Assembly (NCBI RefSeq): GCF_003688595.1
Contig: NZ_RCWT01000009.1
Span: forward strand, 930,001-994,000
Length of the DNA stretch: 64,000 nt
Source: Sphingomonas sp. PP-F2F-G114-C0414
GTDB lineage: Bacteria; Pseudomonadota; Alphaproteobacteria; Sphingomonadales; Sphingomonadaceae
Direction of reading: 5' to 3'
The notes beneath the pieces are model-generated. The model ran no database searches, was not told the origin of the DNA, and saw only the letters and a list, made by a program, of their open reading frames with translations. How positions within the stretch are numbered: the first letter of the stretch is position 1; the number at the start of each line of letters is the position of its first letter. A program made the position numbers and the translations under genes. Below are positions 45,763-53,804 of the stretch, piece after piece.

Positions 45763-46758
45763 ATGATGACGTTACGTTTGCTGCAGCATGTCGGCGCCGA
45801 CGGTACGCGCTCGGTGATCGCCGCGACCGCCGAGCGCGCGGTGTTCGTGAAGGACGTCGACAGCGTCCGCGCGCTGGCTACCAAGGCGATCGCCGACGGC
45901 AGCGACCTGGCCGCGGCAGTGGCATCGTGCGGTACCGGCGCTAGCGTCGACATCGTGGTCGAGCTGGCGGCCGGGCGGATCGTGTCGCCGATAGACCATG
46001 TGGATCCGGCGCATCTGATCATGACCGGCACCGGCCTGACGCATCTCGGCTCGGCCGAGGGGCGCGACAAGATGCACCGCGCGGCGGCGGACGCGTCCAA
46101 GCAGACCGATTCGATGCGGATGTTCCTCGAAGGCGTCGAGGGCGGCAAGCCCGCGCCCGGCCAGCGCGGCCAGCAGCCCGAATGGTTCTACAAGGGCGAT
46201 GGCTCGGGACTGGTCGCGCCTGGGGCCGCGCTGACGATGCCCGATTTCGCCGAGGACGGCGGCGAGGAGCCCGAACTTGCCGGGATCTACCTGATCGGTC
46301 CGGATGGGACGCCGTTCCGGCTGGGGCTGTGCCTCGCCAACGAGTTCAGCGACCATGTGACCGAGCGGCACAATTATCTGTGGCTCGCGCATTCGAAGCT
46401 GCGGCAGGCGTCGCTGGGTCCCGAACTGCTGGTCGGCACGCCGCCCGAGCATATCGAGGGCGTGAGCCGCATTCACCGCGACGGCGCGTTGCTGTGGGAA
46501 AAGCCGTTCCTGTCGGGCGAGGCGAACATGTCGCACACGATCGCCAATCTCGAGGCGCATCATTTCAAATACGACCTGTTCCGCCGGCCCGGCGACGTCC
46601 ACGTCCATTTTTTCGGCACCGCGACGCTGTCGTTCGCGGACGGCGTGACGACGCGCGAGGGCGACGTCTTCGAGATCGAGGCCGCGCCGTTCACGCTGCC
46701 GCTGCGCAACACGCTGACCAAGGCCGCCGCGCGCCCGCTGTCGGTCGTCACGCTCTAA
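45763..46758 (+). CDS. AraD1/GguC-family protein (FAA-hydrolase fold)
   Basis: It has 331 residues. Typical stretches are MTLRLLQHVGADGTRSVIAA, HLIMTGTGLTHLGSAEGRDK, PEWFYKGDGSGLVAPGAALT, IYLIGPDGTPFRLGLCLANE, LGPELLVGTPPEHIEGVSRI and VHFFGTATLSFADGVTTREG. Relatives sit in L-arabinose and galactose operons and belong to the fumarylacetoacetate-hydrolase fold, whose members include 2-keto-3-deoxy-sugar-acid dehydratases. An aggagaga site precedes ATG 45763. It probably acts on the product of the dehydratase at 41145-42947. Confidence 0.88.
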   Translation: MMTLRLLQHVGADGTRSVIAATAERAVFVKDVDSVRALATKAIADGSDLAAAVASCGTGASVDIVVELAAGRIVSPIDHVDPAHLIMTGTGLTHLGSAEGRDKMHRAAADASKQTDSMRMFLEGVEGGKPAPGQRGQQPEWFYKGDGSGLVAPGAALTMPDFAEDGGEEPELAGIYLIGPDGTPFRLGLCLANEFSDHVTERHNYLWLAHSKLRQASLGPELLVGTPPEHIEGVSRIHRDGALLWEKPFLSGEANMSHTIANLEAHHFKYDLFRRPGDVHVHFFGTATLSFADGVTTREGDVFEIEAAPFTLPLRNTLTKAAARPLSVVTL

Positions 46759-47419
46759 GCTAGCTCCTACCGACCGACGCTATGATGCTCGGCTGTCCGC
46801 GCATCGTAGCGTCGGTTGCGCATGTGGCTTTGCATGGCCCGTAGATCCGTCTTGTCCGGCGGATCGACAGTCATCGGATAACGAGTGCGTCGGATGGCCG
46901 TCACGCCGCGCCCGCCGCGTCCTGCATGACGCGGTCGAAACGATCGCGCGACACGGGTGGGCTATGAGCCGTCACCGCTATTTCCGAATGCGGCGAGGCC
47001 GTAGAATGCGATCGCGTCGCGCCCGGCGCAGACATGCTGTCGCCCGATCGATAGCGACGGCTGGAAATTCGTATCACCGGTAATAACGGCACAGCACAAC
47101 ATGTATGTGCTTGTTATGGCTTGCGTTATCAGGTTTGGGCGAATATTGCGCCGACCAGTCAAAAACGAAGAACTACTTGGCATAAAAATTGGAGGCGACG
47201 GTCCGGCATGCTTCGCCGGTTCGTCCGGCAGGAGATAATCCGGCGCGTTTTATCGTGCGATCGGTGATGATTTCGGCTGTCGGCGGAACACGTCGTCTGC
47301 AGGCGCGAACCTTCCGTCAGGATCGGGCTTCGAACACATTTTGCGGCGATCGAAAAGACCCGGTTGCAGCTGGACACAGGACAGACGGGCCATCGTGCCA
47401 AGGACGAGAGAGGCTGGGC
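46759..47419. other. Gene-poor gap before the broken methyltransferase
   Basis: These 661 bases hold the hairpin above, then sequence with interrupted frames on both strands. From about 47080 to 47180 it is AT-richer (attattgcgtc-like islands, ggcataaaaattggagg). No protein with a known domain could be read; short open stretches at 46901-47092 and 46962-47183 (- strand) have poor codon use. Confidence 0.5.
46773..46816 (+). terminator. Strong hairpin after the AraD1-like gene
   Basis: ACCGACGCTATGATGC and GCATCGTAGCGTCGGT form a 16-base stem with one G-U pair and a 12-base loop, 14 bases after the stop. No T-run follows, so it may stabilise or end the transcript by another route. Confidence 0.55.
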
Positions 47420-48243
47420 GTGCAGAACATTGACAAGGCGACTGTCGAGGGATTCGGCGAGGAGTGGGCGGCGTTCGATCAGACGGCCATGTCGAACGAC
47501 GAATGGCAGCACCATTTCGATGGCTATTTCTCGCTGCTCGACTTTTCGCGACTGCCTGCGGAGGCCGAGGGATTCGATCTCGGGTGCGGCTCAGGCCGAT
47601 GGGCGGCCGGAGTCGTGCCGAAAGTCGGTAAGCTGCACTGCATCGACCCCGCCGCCGCCGCGCTCGACGTCGCCTGAAAGACAGCACGAACGTCCAGTTC
47701 CATCTCGCGGATGCTAAAGCCATACCGCTCTCCGACGGCAGCCAGGATTTCGGGTACTCGCTGGGCGTGCTTCACCATATTCCCGATACGGCACAGGCCC
47801 TGAGGGACGCGGTTACCAAGCTGAAGCCCGGAGCGCCTTTCCTCACCTATTTATACTACGCGTTCGATCAGCGACCCGCATGGTTCCGCGCGACCTGGAA
47901 AGCGTCGGATACGGTCCGGCGCGGCATATCGAAGCTTCCGATCGGTCCGCGCAAAGCCATCACCTCGATGATCGCCGCCACGGTGTATTGGCCTGCCGCA
48001 AAAGTCGCGACCGTCGTCGACCGGCTGGGTGGGAACGTCGATGCGATTCCGCTGAGTTCCTATCGAAAATACAGCTTCTATACCATGCGGACCGACGCGC
48101 TCGATCGCTTTGGAACGCGATTGGAGCAGCGATTCACCAAAGCTCAGATTCAGGCGATGATGGAGGCTGCCGGCCTGGAGGATGTACGGTTCCGTGACGG
48201 GGTGCCGTACTGGGTGGCGATCGGTACCAAGAAGCGCATGTAA
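47420..48243 (+). pseudogene. SAM-dependent methyltransferase, frameshifted
   Basis: From GTG 47420 the first frame reads IDKATVEGFGEEWAAFDQTA and the SAM-binding EGFDLGCGSGRWAAGVVP, then ALDVA and a TGA at 47675-47677. Without a gap, another frame continues the same protein: LKDSTNVQFHLADAKAIPLS, DGSQDFGYSLGVLHHIPDTA and onwards to WVAIGTKKRM. One missing base next to the TGA explains the break. An intact version would be about 275 residues, a class I methyltransferase with a C-terminal lid. It may be a true pseudogene or a sequencing error. Confidence 0.85.
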
Positions 48244-48774
48244 CTCGCGCCGTTAGGACAATCGACGATCATCCTTGCCGGTCCCCGGGATGTTATTACG
48301 CATGCTCGTAATGGGTGCAGTAGGGCGGCGGCAAAGCGCTCCTGGCATCCGGTCAGAGGATCGCGACGCGGCGAGAGACGTCGAACTGCACGTCCTGGCT
48401 TGAGGTGCACGGCATCCGCAGGAAAATTGGTAAGCCCGCCGACTACATCATCGATCCAATTGGCCCGAGCGGGAAGCGCTGACGAAACTGCGCGGATCAG
48501 GACGTGCGGGAACTCGTCTGCCCGCCCCGGTCAGCCGCTTTGGTGAACGCAAATTTTTCGCCGCCGGTTCGGGTAAGCATCGCCACATGACCGTGGCCTG
48601 ACCATTACCGTACCCCTTACGTGGGGGTATTGCCGCCGCTGTTGATGAGCATACCCCCAAAGGTTACCCCATCTATGGCAAGCTTACTGGTTCCAGCATG
48701 GGACAAAGACAGTAGCCGCAAAGAGGCGAAATGAACGCCCATATGACAACCTGTGCAGCGTGGGATTGGGAGTT
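48244..48774. other. Gene-free gap next to tRNA-Ile
   Basis: No supported gene in 531 bases. An 8-base inverted repeat GGGGGTAT (48623-48630) and ATACCCCC (48651-48658) lies in it, beside taccccttacgtgggggta. GC bias at third positions is absent in all frames. Sites rich in such runs beside a tRNA are often left by integrated elements, but no integrase remains readable. Confidence 0.5.
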
Positions 48775-48849
48775 GGTGGGCCCGGCAGGAATCGAACCCG
48801 CAACCTAGCCGTTATGAGCGGCCAGCTCTAACCGTTGAGCTACAGGCCC
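48775..48849 (-). tRNA. tRNA with anticodon CAT, probably tRNA-Ile2 (lysidine type)
   Basis: Folds with acceptor GGGCCTG/CGGGCCC, D arm GCTC-GAGC, anticodon stem GGCCG/CGGCT around CTCATAA, T arm GCGGG-ttcgatt-CCTGC and encoded CCA. A CAT anticodon means Met or, after lysidine change, Ile for AUA. The acceptor stem is like that of tRNA-Ile(GAT), so Ile2 is favoured over elongator Met. Confidence 0.88.
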
Positions 48850-48910
48850 CACCGGTGCTTGCGTTAGCGCAAGCGTCCAGCCCGCAAAAGAGCGCAAAGC
48901 AACGGACACA

Positions 48911-48943
48911 AAGAAAAAGGGCGCTCCCGAAGGAACGCCCTTT
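48911..48943 (-). terminator. Rho-independent terminator of the lipoprotein gene
   Basis: Read on the - strand: GGGCGTTCC-ttcg-GGAGCGCCC followed by tttttcttt. It has a strong GC stem, a stable C(UUCG)G tetraloop and a U-rich tail. It lies 42 bases after the stop at 48985. Confidence 0.88.
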
Positions 48944-48984
48944 CCGACACTAAAACTCTATCGAGCGCGAGCGCCCGACGGGTC

Positions 48985-49251
48985 TTAGTTCATGTTGTCG
49001 GTCTTTGCGTCGGCAGCGTCACGGACGTTGTCGGCAGCAGCGTTCATGTTGTCGGCTGCGTTCTCGAGAACGTCGGTTGCGACGCCGTTCGAGGTGTTGT
49101 CCGCCATGGCGTCCATGTTGTCAGCCTGCATTTCCATGTTGTCAGCCAGCATGTCCGCGTTGTTCTCAACGGCGGCGGCTTCTGGCGACTTGCTGCAGGC
49201 TGCGACGGACATCAGGCCGGCGGCAGCAGCGATCAGAACGATCTTCTTCAT
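48985..49251 (-). CDS. Small low-complexity lipoprotein
   Basis: It has 88 residues. The signal MKKIVLIAAAAGLMSVAAC has a lipobox ending at Cys19. The mature part is a chain of imperfect ADNM(E/D) units: ENNADMLADNMEMQADNMDA, MADNTSNGVATDVLENAADN and MNAAADNVRDAADAKTDNMN. This acidic repeat would form an extended or amphipathic helical rod attached to a membrane. GGGAG seven bases before ATG 49251 selects it over ATG 49269. It has its own terminator and stands alone. Function is unknown; it recalls Lpp-like spacers only in general form. Confidence 0.85.
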   Translation of the reverse strand: MKKIVLIAAAAGLMSVAACSKSPEAAAVENNADMLADNMEMQADNMDAMADNTSNGVATDVLENAADNMNAAADNVRDAADAKTDNMN

Positions 49252-49405
49252 TCGAATGCTCCCAAGCATAGTTTCACTCGCGGCCGACCCGATTGCCGTC
49301 GCGAAGTCACGTCAAATAGCGGACCCCGGCGGGGGGTCAATCCGCTAAATTCATCTCTCCGCAAGGTTTGCGGCAGAACGATGACGTTTCGGTTGCAGCG
49401 ACTGG

Positions 49406-50809
49406 TCACTTTCCGGGCACGATCGGGCCGATTTCCTCGGGCGCATTGGCCACCGTTGCGATCATCGCGGTCCACGCCGCGACGTTCTGGCGAAGCTGCT
49501 CAGGGTCGATCCGCTCCAGCGTATCCTCAGGCGTGTGGTGGAAGTCGAAGTAGCGCTGACCCGACTGGTTGAGATCGATCCCGGCCACCCCGGTGGCGAT
49601 CGTCGGGCCGACATCGGTGCCACCATGCGGCGCATCGTCACCGCGGATGATCCCGAGCGGCGCGAGTGCGACGGCCAGGCGATCCTCGATGGGCTTGGCG
49701 GCGGGCGGCAGGCTGCTTTCGAACCGCCAGACGCGATCGGCGCCGAAATCCGATTCGGCGGCGGTCGCGTGAGGTTCGCCGGCATGCGCCTTGGCGTAGG
49801 CGAGCCCGCCGAAGCCGCCGCCCTCCTCGTCGCCGAACCAGACGACGCGGATCGTGCGACGTGGGCGCTGGCCGCCGTCCATCACGATCTTGGCGGCCGC
49901 CGCGGTGATCGCGATCCCCGCGCCGTCGTCGATCGCGCCGGTGCCGAGATCCCAGCTGTCGAGATGGCCACCGACCAACACGATCCCGGCCTTGGGATCG
50001 GTGCCGGGAACTTCGGCGACGATGTTGCCGGATTCGCGCATGCCGACCTGATGATCGTCGAGGATCAGCCGCATCGTCACCGGCTTGCCGAGCCTGATCA
50101 TCCGTTCGAGGTTCGCCGCGTCGGACACCGACAGCGCCGCCGCCGGGATCGGCGTGACGCCGGGTTCGAAGTTGGTCGTGCCGGCATGCGGCCCGCGGCC
50201 CTGGTCGGTGCCGATCGAACGGATGACGATCGCGGCCGCGCCCTTCTTGGCCGCGACGTTGGGGCCGACGAACCGCGCGGTGCCCTGGCTGCCATAGCTC
50301 GACCCGTCCTGCGTCGGCTGCATCGAATTCGAGACGAAGGCGATCCGGCCCTTCAGGCTACCCTCTGGCGCCAGCGCAAGGTCGTTGTAGCTCGCGAAAT
50401 ACGTCACCGGCAGCGTCAGCCCGGCGGGCGGCGTCGCACCCGAATTGCCGAGCCCGACCAGCCGAAGCTTCTGAGGGTAGGGCGAGACGATCTCGGCGCT
50501 CTCTGCGCCGCGCTGCCAGACCGGCAGCTGGTAGGTTTCGATCCGCACGTTCTTGAACCCGAGCGCCTTCAGCTTGGCGACCGACCAGACGCGCGCGCGC
50601 GCTTCCGCCTCGGTGCCGGTCATGCGCGGGCCGACCTCGGTCGTGATCCCCTCGACGATCTTGTACGCCGTATCGTCGGTCAGCGCCTTGTCGCGCAGCG
50701 CGGCGACCTTCGCGTCGACCGCGGTTGCCGGGGCGGCGGTGCGCTGCGCCACGACAGGAACGGCGGTGATGACGGCACAGGCCGCTAGAAATGGTGCGAT
50801 ACGCGTCAT
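49406..50809 (-). CDS. Secreted M28-family zinc aminopeptidase with PA insert
   Basis: It has 467 residues with a signal peptide ending VPVVAQ. A PA-type insert is around residues 120-250 (LKGRIAFVSNSMQPTQ, AAKKGAAAIVIRSIG). The M28 catalytic domain has VLVGGHLDSWDLGTGAIDDG (zinc His and Asp with bridging Asp), VWFGDEEGGGFGGLAYA (Glu pair), DDAPHGGTDVGP and a late FDFHHTPEDTLE with the last histidine. It is expected to trim peptides in the periplasm. It is divergent from ettA. Confidence 0.93.
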   Translation of the reverse strand: MTRIAPFLAACAVITAVPVVAQRTAAPATAVDAKVAALRDKALTDDTAYKIVEGITTEVGPRMTGTEAEARARVWSVAKLKALGFKNVRIETYQLPVWQRGAESAEIVSPYPQKLRLVGLGNSGATPPAGLTLPVTYFASYNDLALAPEGSLKGRIAFVSNSMQPTQDGSSYGSQGTARFVGPNVAAKKGAAAIVIRSIGTDQGRGPHAGTTNFEPGVTPIPAAALSVSDAANLERMIRLGKPVTMRLILDDHQVGMRESGNIVAEVPGTDPKAGIVLVGGHLDSWDLGTGAIDDGAGIAITAAAAKIVMDGGQRPRRTIRVVWFGDEEGGGFGGLAYAKAHAGEPHATAAESDFGADRVWRFESSLPPAAKPIEDRLAVALAPLGIIRGDDAPHGGTDVGPTIATGVAGIDLNQSGQRYFDFHHTPEDTLERIDPEQLRQNVAAWTAMIATVANAPEEIGPIVPGK

Positions 50810-50930
50810 CGGCTATTCCCCTTGGTGTCGACCCACCGTTAGGTCCGAGCGCGCGCGTTGCCAACCTTCGCGCCTGCCCTTACATGCGCAGATCAATCCC
50901 GCCCTCACGAACACCCGAACGGAGACCCCC

Positions 50931-52610
50931 GTGGCCGGCCAATACGCCTATGTCATGAAGGACATGACGAAGACCTTCCCCGGCGCGCCCAAGCCGGTGC
51001 TGTCGAACATCAACCTGCAATTCTATCATGGCGCCAAGATCGGCATCGTCGGCCCCAACGGTGCGGGCAAGTCGACGCTGATCAAGATCATGGCCGGCAT
51101 CGACAAGGATTATACCGGCGAGGCATGGCCGGGCGAGAACGTCACGGTCGGCTATCTGGAGCAGGAGCCGCAGCTCGACGCCTCGAAGACCGTGCTGGAG
51201 AACGTCAAGGACGGCGCGCGCGGCGTTGCCGACATGGTCGACCGTTTCAACGCGATTTCGGCCGAGATGGGCGATCCCCAGGACGACACCGACTTCGACG
51301 CGCTGCTCGAAGAGATGGGCACGCTCCAGGAAAAGATCGACGCGGTCGACGGGTGGACGCTCGACAACCAGCTCGAGGTCGCGATGGAAGCGCTGCGCTG
51401 CCCGCCGGGCGACTGGCCGGTCGACAAGCTGTCGGGTGGTGAGAAGCGCCGAGTCGCACTGACCCGCCTGCTGATCCAGAAGCCGGGGATCCTGCTGCTC
51501 GACGAGCCCACCAACCATCTCGACGCCGAAAGCGTCCAGTGGCTGGAGAACCACCTGAAGGATTATGCGGGCGCGGTGCTGATGATCACCCATGACCGCT
51601 ATTTCCTCGACAACGTCGTCGGCTGGGTGCTCGAACTCGATCGTGGCAAGTATTTCCCGTACGAGGGCAATTACTCCACCTATCTCGAGAAGAAGGCCAA
51701 GCGCCTCGAGCAGGAGGATCGCGAGGAATCCGGTCGTCAGACCGCGATCAAGAACGAGCTCGAATGGATCCGCCAGGGTGCCAAGGCACGCCAGACCAAG
51801 TCCAAGGCGCGTATCGCCAACTTCGAACGACTCGTCGCCCAGCAGGAGAATCGCAGCCCCGGCAAGGCGCAGATCGTCATCCAGGTGCCCGAGCGTCTCG
51901 GCGGCAAGGTGATCGAGCTGGAGAACGTTTCGAAAGCTTACGGCGACAAGCTGCTGTTCGAGAACCTCTCGTTCACGCTGCCCGCGGGCGGCATCGTCGG
52001 CGTCATCGGTCCCAACGGCGCCGGCAAGTCGACTTTGTTCAAGCTGATCACCGGGCAGGAGACACCAGACAGCGGCACGATCGACAAGGGATCGACCGTG
52101 CGGTTGGGCTATGTCGACCAGAGCCGCGATCATCTCGACGACAAGAAGAACGTCTGGGAGGAGATTTCCGACGGTCTCGATTCGATGAAGGTCAACGGGT
52201 TCGACCAGTCGACGCGCGCCTATGTCGGCGCGTTCAACTTCAAGGGCCAGGACCAGCAGAAGAACGTCGGCAAGCTTTCGGGTGGCGAGCGCAACCGCGT
52301 CAACATCGCCAAGATGTTGAAGCGCGGCGGCAACGTGCTGCTACTCGACGAACCGACCAACGATCTCGATGTCGAGACCCTGGGCGCGCTCGAGGAAGCG
52401 ATCGAGAACTTCGCCGGGTGCGCGGTGGTGATCAGCCACGACCGCTTCTTCCTGGATCGTCTCGCCACGCACATCCTGGCGTTCGAGGGCAACAGCCATG
52501 TCGAATGGTTCGAAGGCAATTTCGAATCCTACGAAGAGGACAAGCGCCGCCGTCTGGGCGATGCGGCGGATCGTCCGACCGCGCTGTCCTACAAGAAGCT
52601 GACGCGCTGA
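50931..52610 (+). CDS. ettA: Energy-dependent translational throttle protein EttA
   Basis: ABC-F protein that binds the ribosomal E site and tunes elongation to ATP/ADP level. It has 559 residues. Two ABC domains are present: the first P-loop GPNGAGKST (41-49) with signature KLSGGEKRRVALTRLL and Walker B LLLDEPTNHLDAESV; the second repeats GPNGAGKST with GKLSGGERNRVNIAKML and LLLDEPTNDLDVETL. The arm and linker region lies between (KARQTKSKARIANFERL). The start is GTG 50931, with GGAG seven bases upstream. Confidence 0.96.
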   Translation: MAGQYAYVMKDMTKTFPGAPKPVLSNINLQFYHGAKIGIVGPNGAGKSTLIKIMAGIDKDYTGEAWPGENVTVGYLEQEPQLDASKTVLENVKDGARGVADMVDRFNAISAEMGDPQDDTDFDALLEEMGTLQEKIDAVDGWTLDNQLEVAMEALRCPPGDWPVDKLSGGEKRRVALTRLLIQKPGILLLDEPTNHLDAESVQWLENHLKDYAGAVLMITHDRYFLDNVVGWVLELDRGKYFPYEGNYSTYLEKKAKRLEQEDREESGRQTAIKNELEWIRQGAKARQTKSKARIANFERLVAQQENRSPGKAQIVIQVPERLGGKVIELENVSKAYGDKLLFENLSFTLPAGGIVGVIGPNGAGKSTLFKLITGQETPDSGTIDKGSTVRLGYVDQSRDHLDDKKNVWEEISDGLDSMKVNGFDQSTRAYVGAFNFKGQDQQKNVGKLSGGERNRVNIAKMLKRGGNVLLLDEPTNDLDVETLGALEEAIENFAGCAVVISHDRFFLDRLATHILAFEGNSHVEWFEGNFESYEEDKRRRLGDAADRPTALSYKKLTR

Positions 52611-52617
52611 TCATGGC

Positions 52618-53169
52618 GTGCTGAGAGGCCTCGACGAGGAACTGGCGGCTCACAAATACTCGCATGTCGAGCGTGAGCGGCGGTTTCTCGTCGATCCTCT
52701 GAAGCGGCCATCGCTGGCTGGTTGCCGGTCGATCCTGATCGAGGATCTCTACATTACGGATACGCGGTGCCGGCTGCGGCGGATGACCGACAGCGTCGGC
52801 GGGCGCGTGGTGCTCAAGCTGTCGAAGAAATACGACGTCCCCGATCCGCTCGCGCGGCCGCTAGTGACGACGTATCTGACGTCGGAGGAAGACGCGCTGT
52901 TCGCGGCGCTGCCGGGCCACTGGCTCCGCAAGCGGCGGCATGCCGTGCCGAGCGCGTCGGGCGAATTCGGAATCCATCTGTTCGAAGGGGCACTTGCCGG
53001 GCTCGAGCTAGCCGAAATCGAGCAGCCCGACGCCGCGTCGCTAGCGGCCGTGCAGCCACCCGAATGGGCTCGGTCCGAGGTTACGTGTGATCCGGACTTT
53101 GAGGGCGGCACGTTGGCGTTGCTCGCTCGATCAAGCGCACAGATATTCGTCCACCAAGCGATGAGCTGA
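52618..53169 (+). CDS. CYTH-domain phosphohydrolase
   Basis: It has 183 residues, a triphosphate-tunnel fold. The N-terminal signature HVERERRFLVD (16-26) is the ExExK motif with Arg in place of Lys (E18, E20, R22). Then come IEDLYITDTRCRLRRM, VVLKLSKKY and the acidic LELAEIEQPD. The family covers inorganic triphosphatases, thiamine triphosphatase and class IV adenylate cyclases; which applies is not clear. The start GTG 52618 is seven bases after ettA, so co-transcription is likely. Confidence 0.85.
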   Translation: MLRGLDEELAAHKYSHVERERRFLVDPLKRPSLAGCRSILIEDLYITDTRCRLRRMTDSVGGRVVLKLSKKYDVPDPLARPLVTTYLTSEEDALFAALPGHWLRKRRHAVPSASGEFGIHLFEGALAGLELAEIEQPDAASLAAVQPPEWARSEVTCDPDFEGGTLALLARSSAQIFVHQAMS

Positions 53170-53742
53170 TTAAAGCGTCGCAGTGTCGACTGTCAGGTCC
53201 GGGATGGTCGTCGACTCTATGCCCGCATCGAACGTCGCGTCGCGCGATTGGGTGAACCGATCGCCGACCGGTGCCCACATCTGATGGATCACGCGGGCGC
53301 GGACGTTGACGACCCAATATTCGGCGATGCCTTCGCGCGCATAGATCTTGCGCTTGCGTCCGAGATCGTTGCGCAGCGTCGTATCGGCAACCTCGATCAC
53401 TAGCGCTAGCGATGCGAGCGGGATCAGGCCTTCGCCCTCCGGCTCTGCGGTCACGGCGATATCCGGTTCCGGCACGTTGTACGGCGGCATCGAAACCGAC
53501 CCCTCGACCAGCGCCTCCAGATTGCCTGGCAACGTATCAAGCGCATCCGCAATCAGACGGAAAAGCCGTGACTTGATCCGCGCGTGCGGCCGGTGCTGCG
53601 AATTTATATAGACGATTTCCCCGTCCAGCAGCTCGGTCTTGGCATACGCCTCGAACGCGCCGGCGGCGTCGAGCATCAGATAGTCCTCGACCCGAAGCTT
53701 TACGGGGAGCGGCACGGTGGTAAGAGGCACCATCTCGGTCAT
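53170..53742 (-). CDS. Uma2-family (DUF820) PD-(D/E)XK nuclease-like protein
   Basis: It has 190 residues. Nuclease-fold motifs are ELLDGEIVYINSQHRPHARI, PPYNVPEPDIAVTAE (catalytic Asp), LALVIEVADTTLRNDLGRKR (catalytic Glu) and KIYAREGIAEYWVVNV. The family is abundant in cyanobacteria and scattered in others, often without known target; single copies are presumed restriction-like or mobile-element-associated. The stop lies one base after the CYTH stop, convergent. Confidence 0.9.
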   Translation of the reverse strand: MTEMVPLTTVPLPVKLRVEDYLMLDAAGAFEAYAKTELLDGEIVYINSQHRPHARIKSRLFRLIADALDTLPGNLEALVEGSVSMPPYNVPEPDIAVTAEPEGEGLIPLASLALVIEVADTTLRNDLGRKRKIYAREGIAEYWVVNVRARVIHQMWAPVGDRFTQSRDATFDAGIESTTIPDLTVDTATL

Positions 53743-53804
53743 CGCGCAAGCCTAGCATGATCGGCAAGCGTCCCCAAGACGCGTGAAACAGAGCGGAGTA
53801 TGTA

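Noticed and set aside
48623..48658. Possible integrase attachment site
   Set aside because: The inverted repeat is clear, but no integrase or duplicated tRNA end was seen, so it is kept only as a hint.
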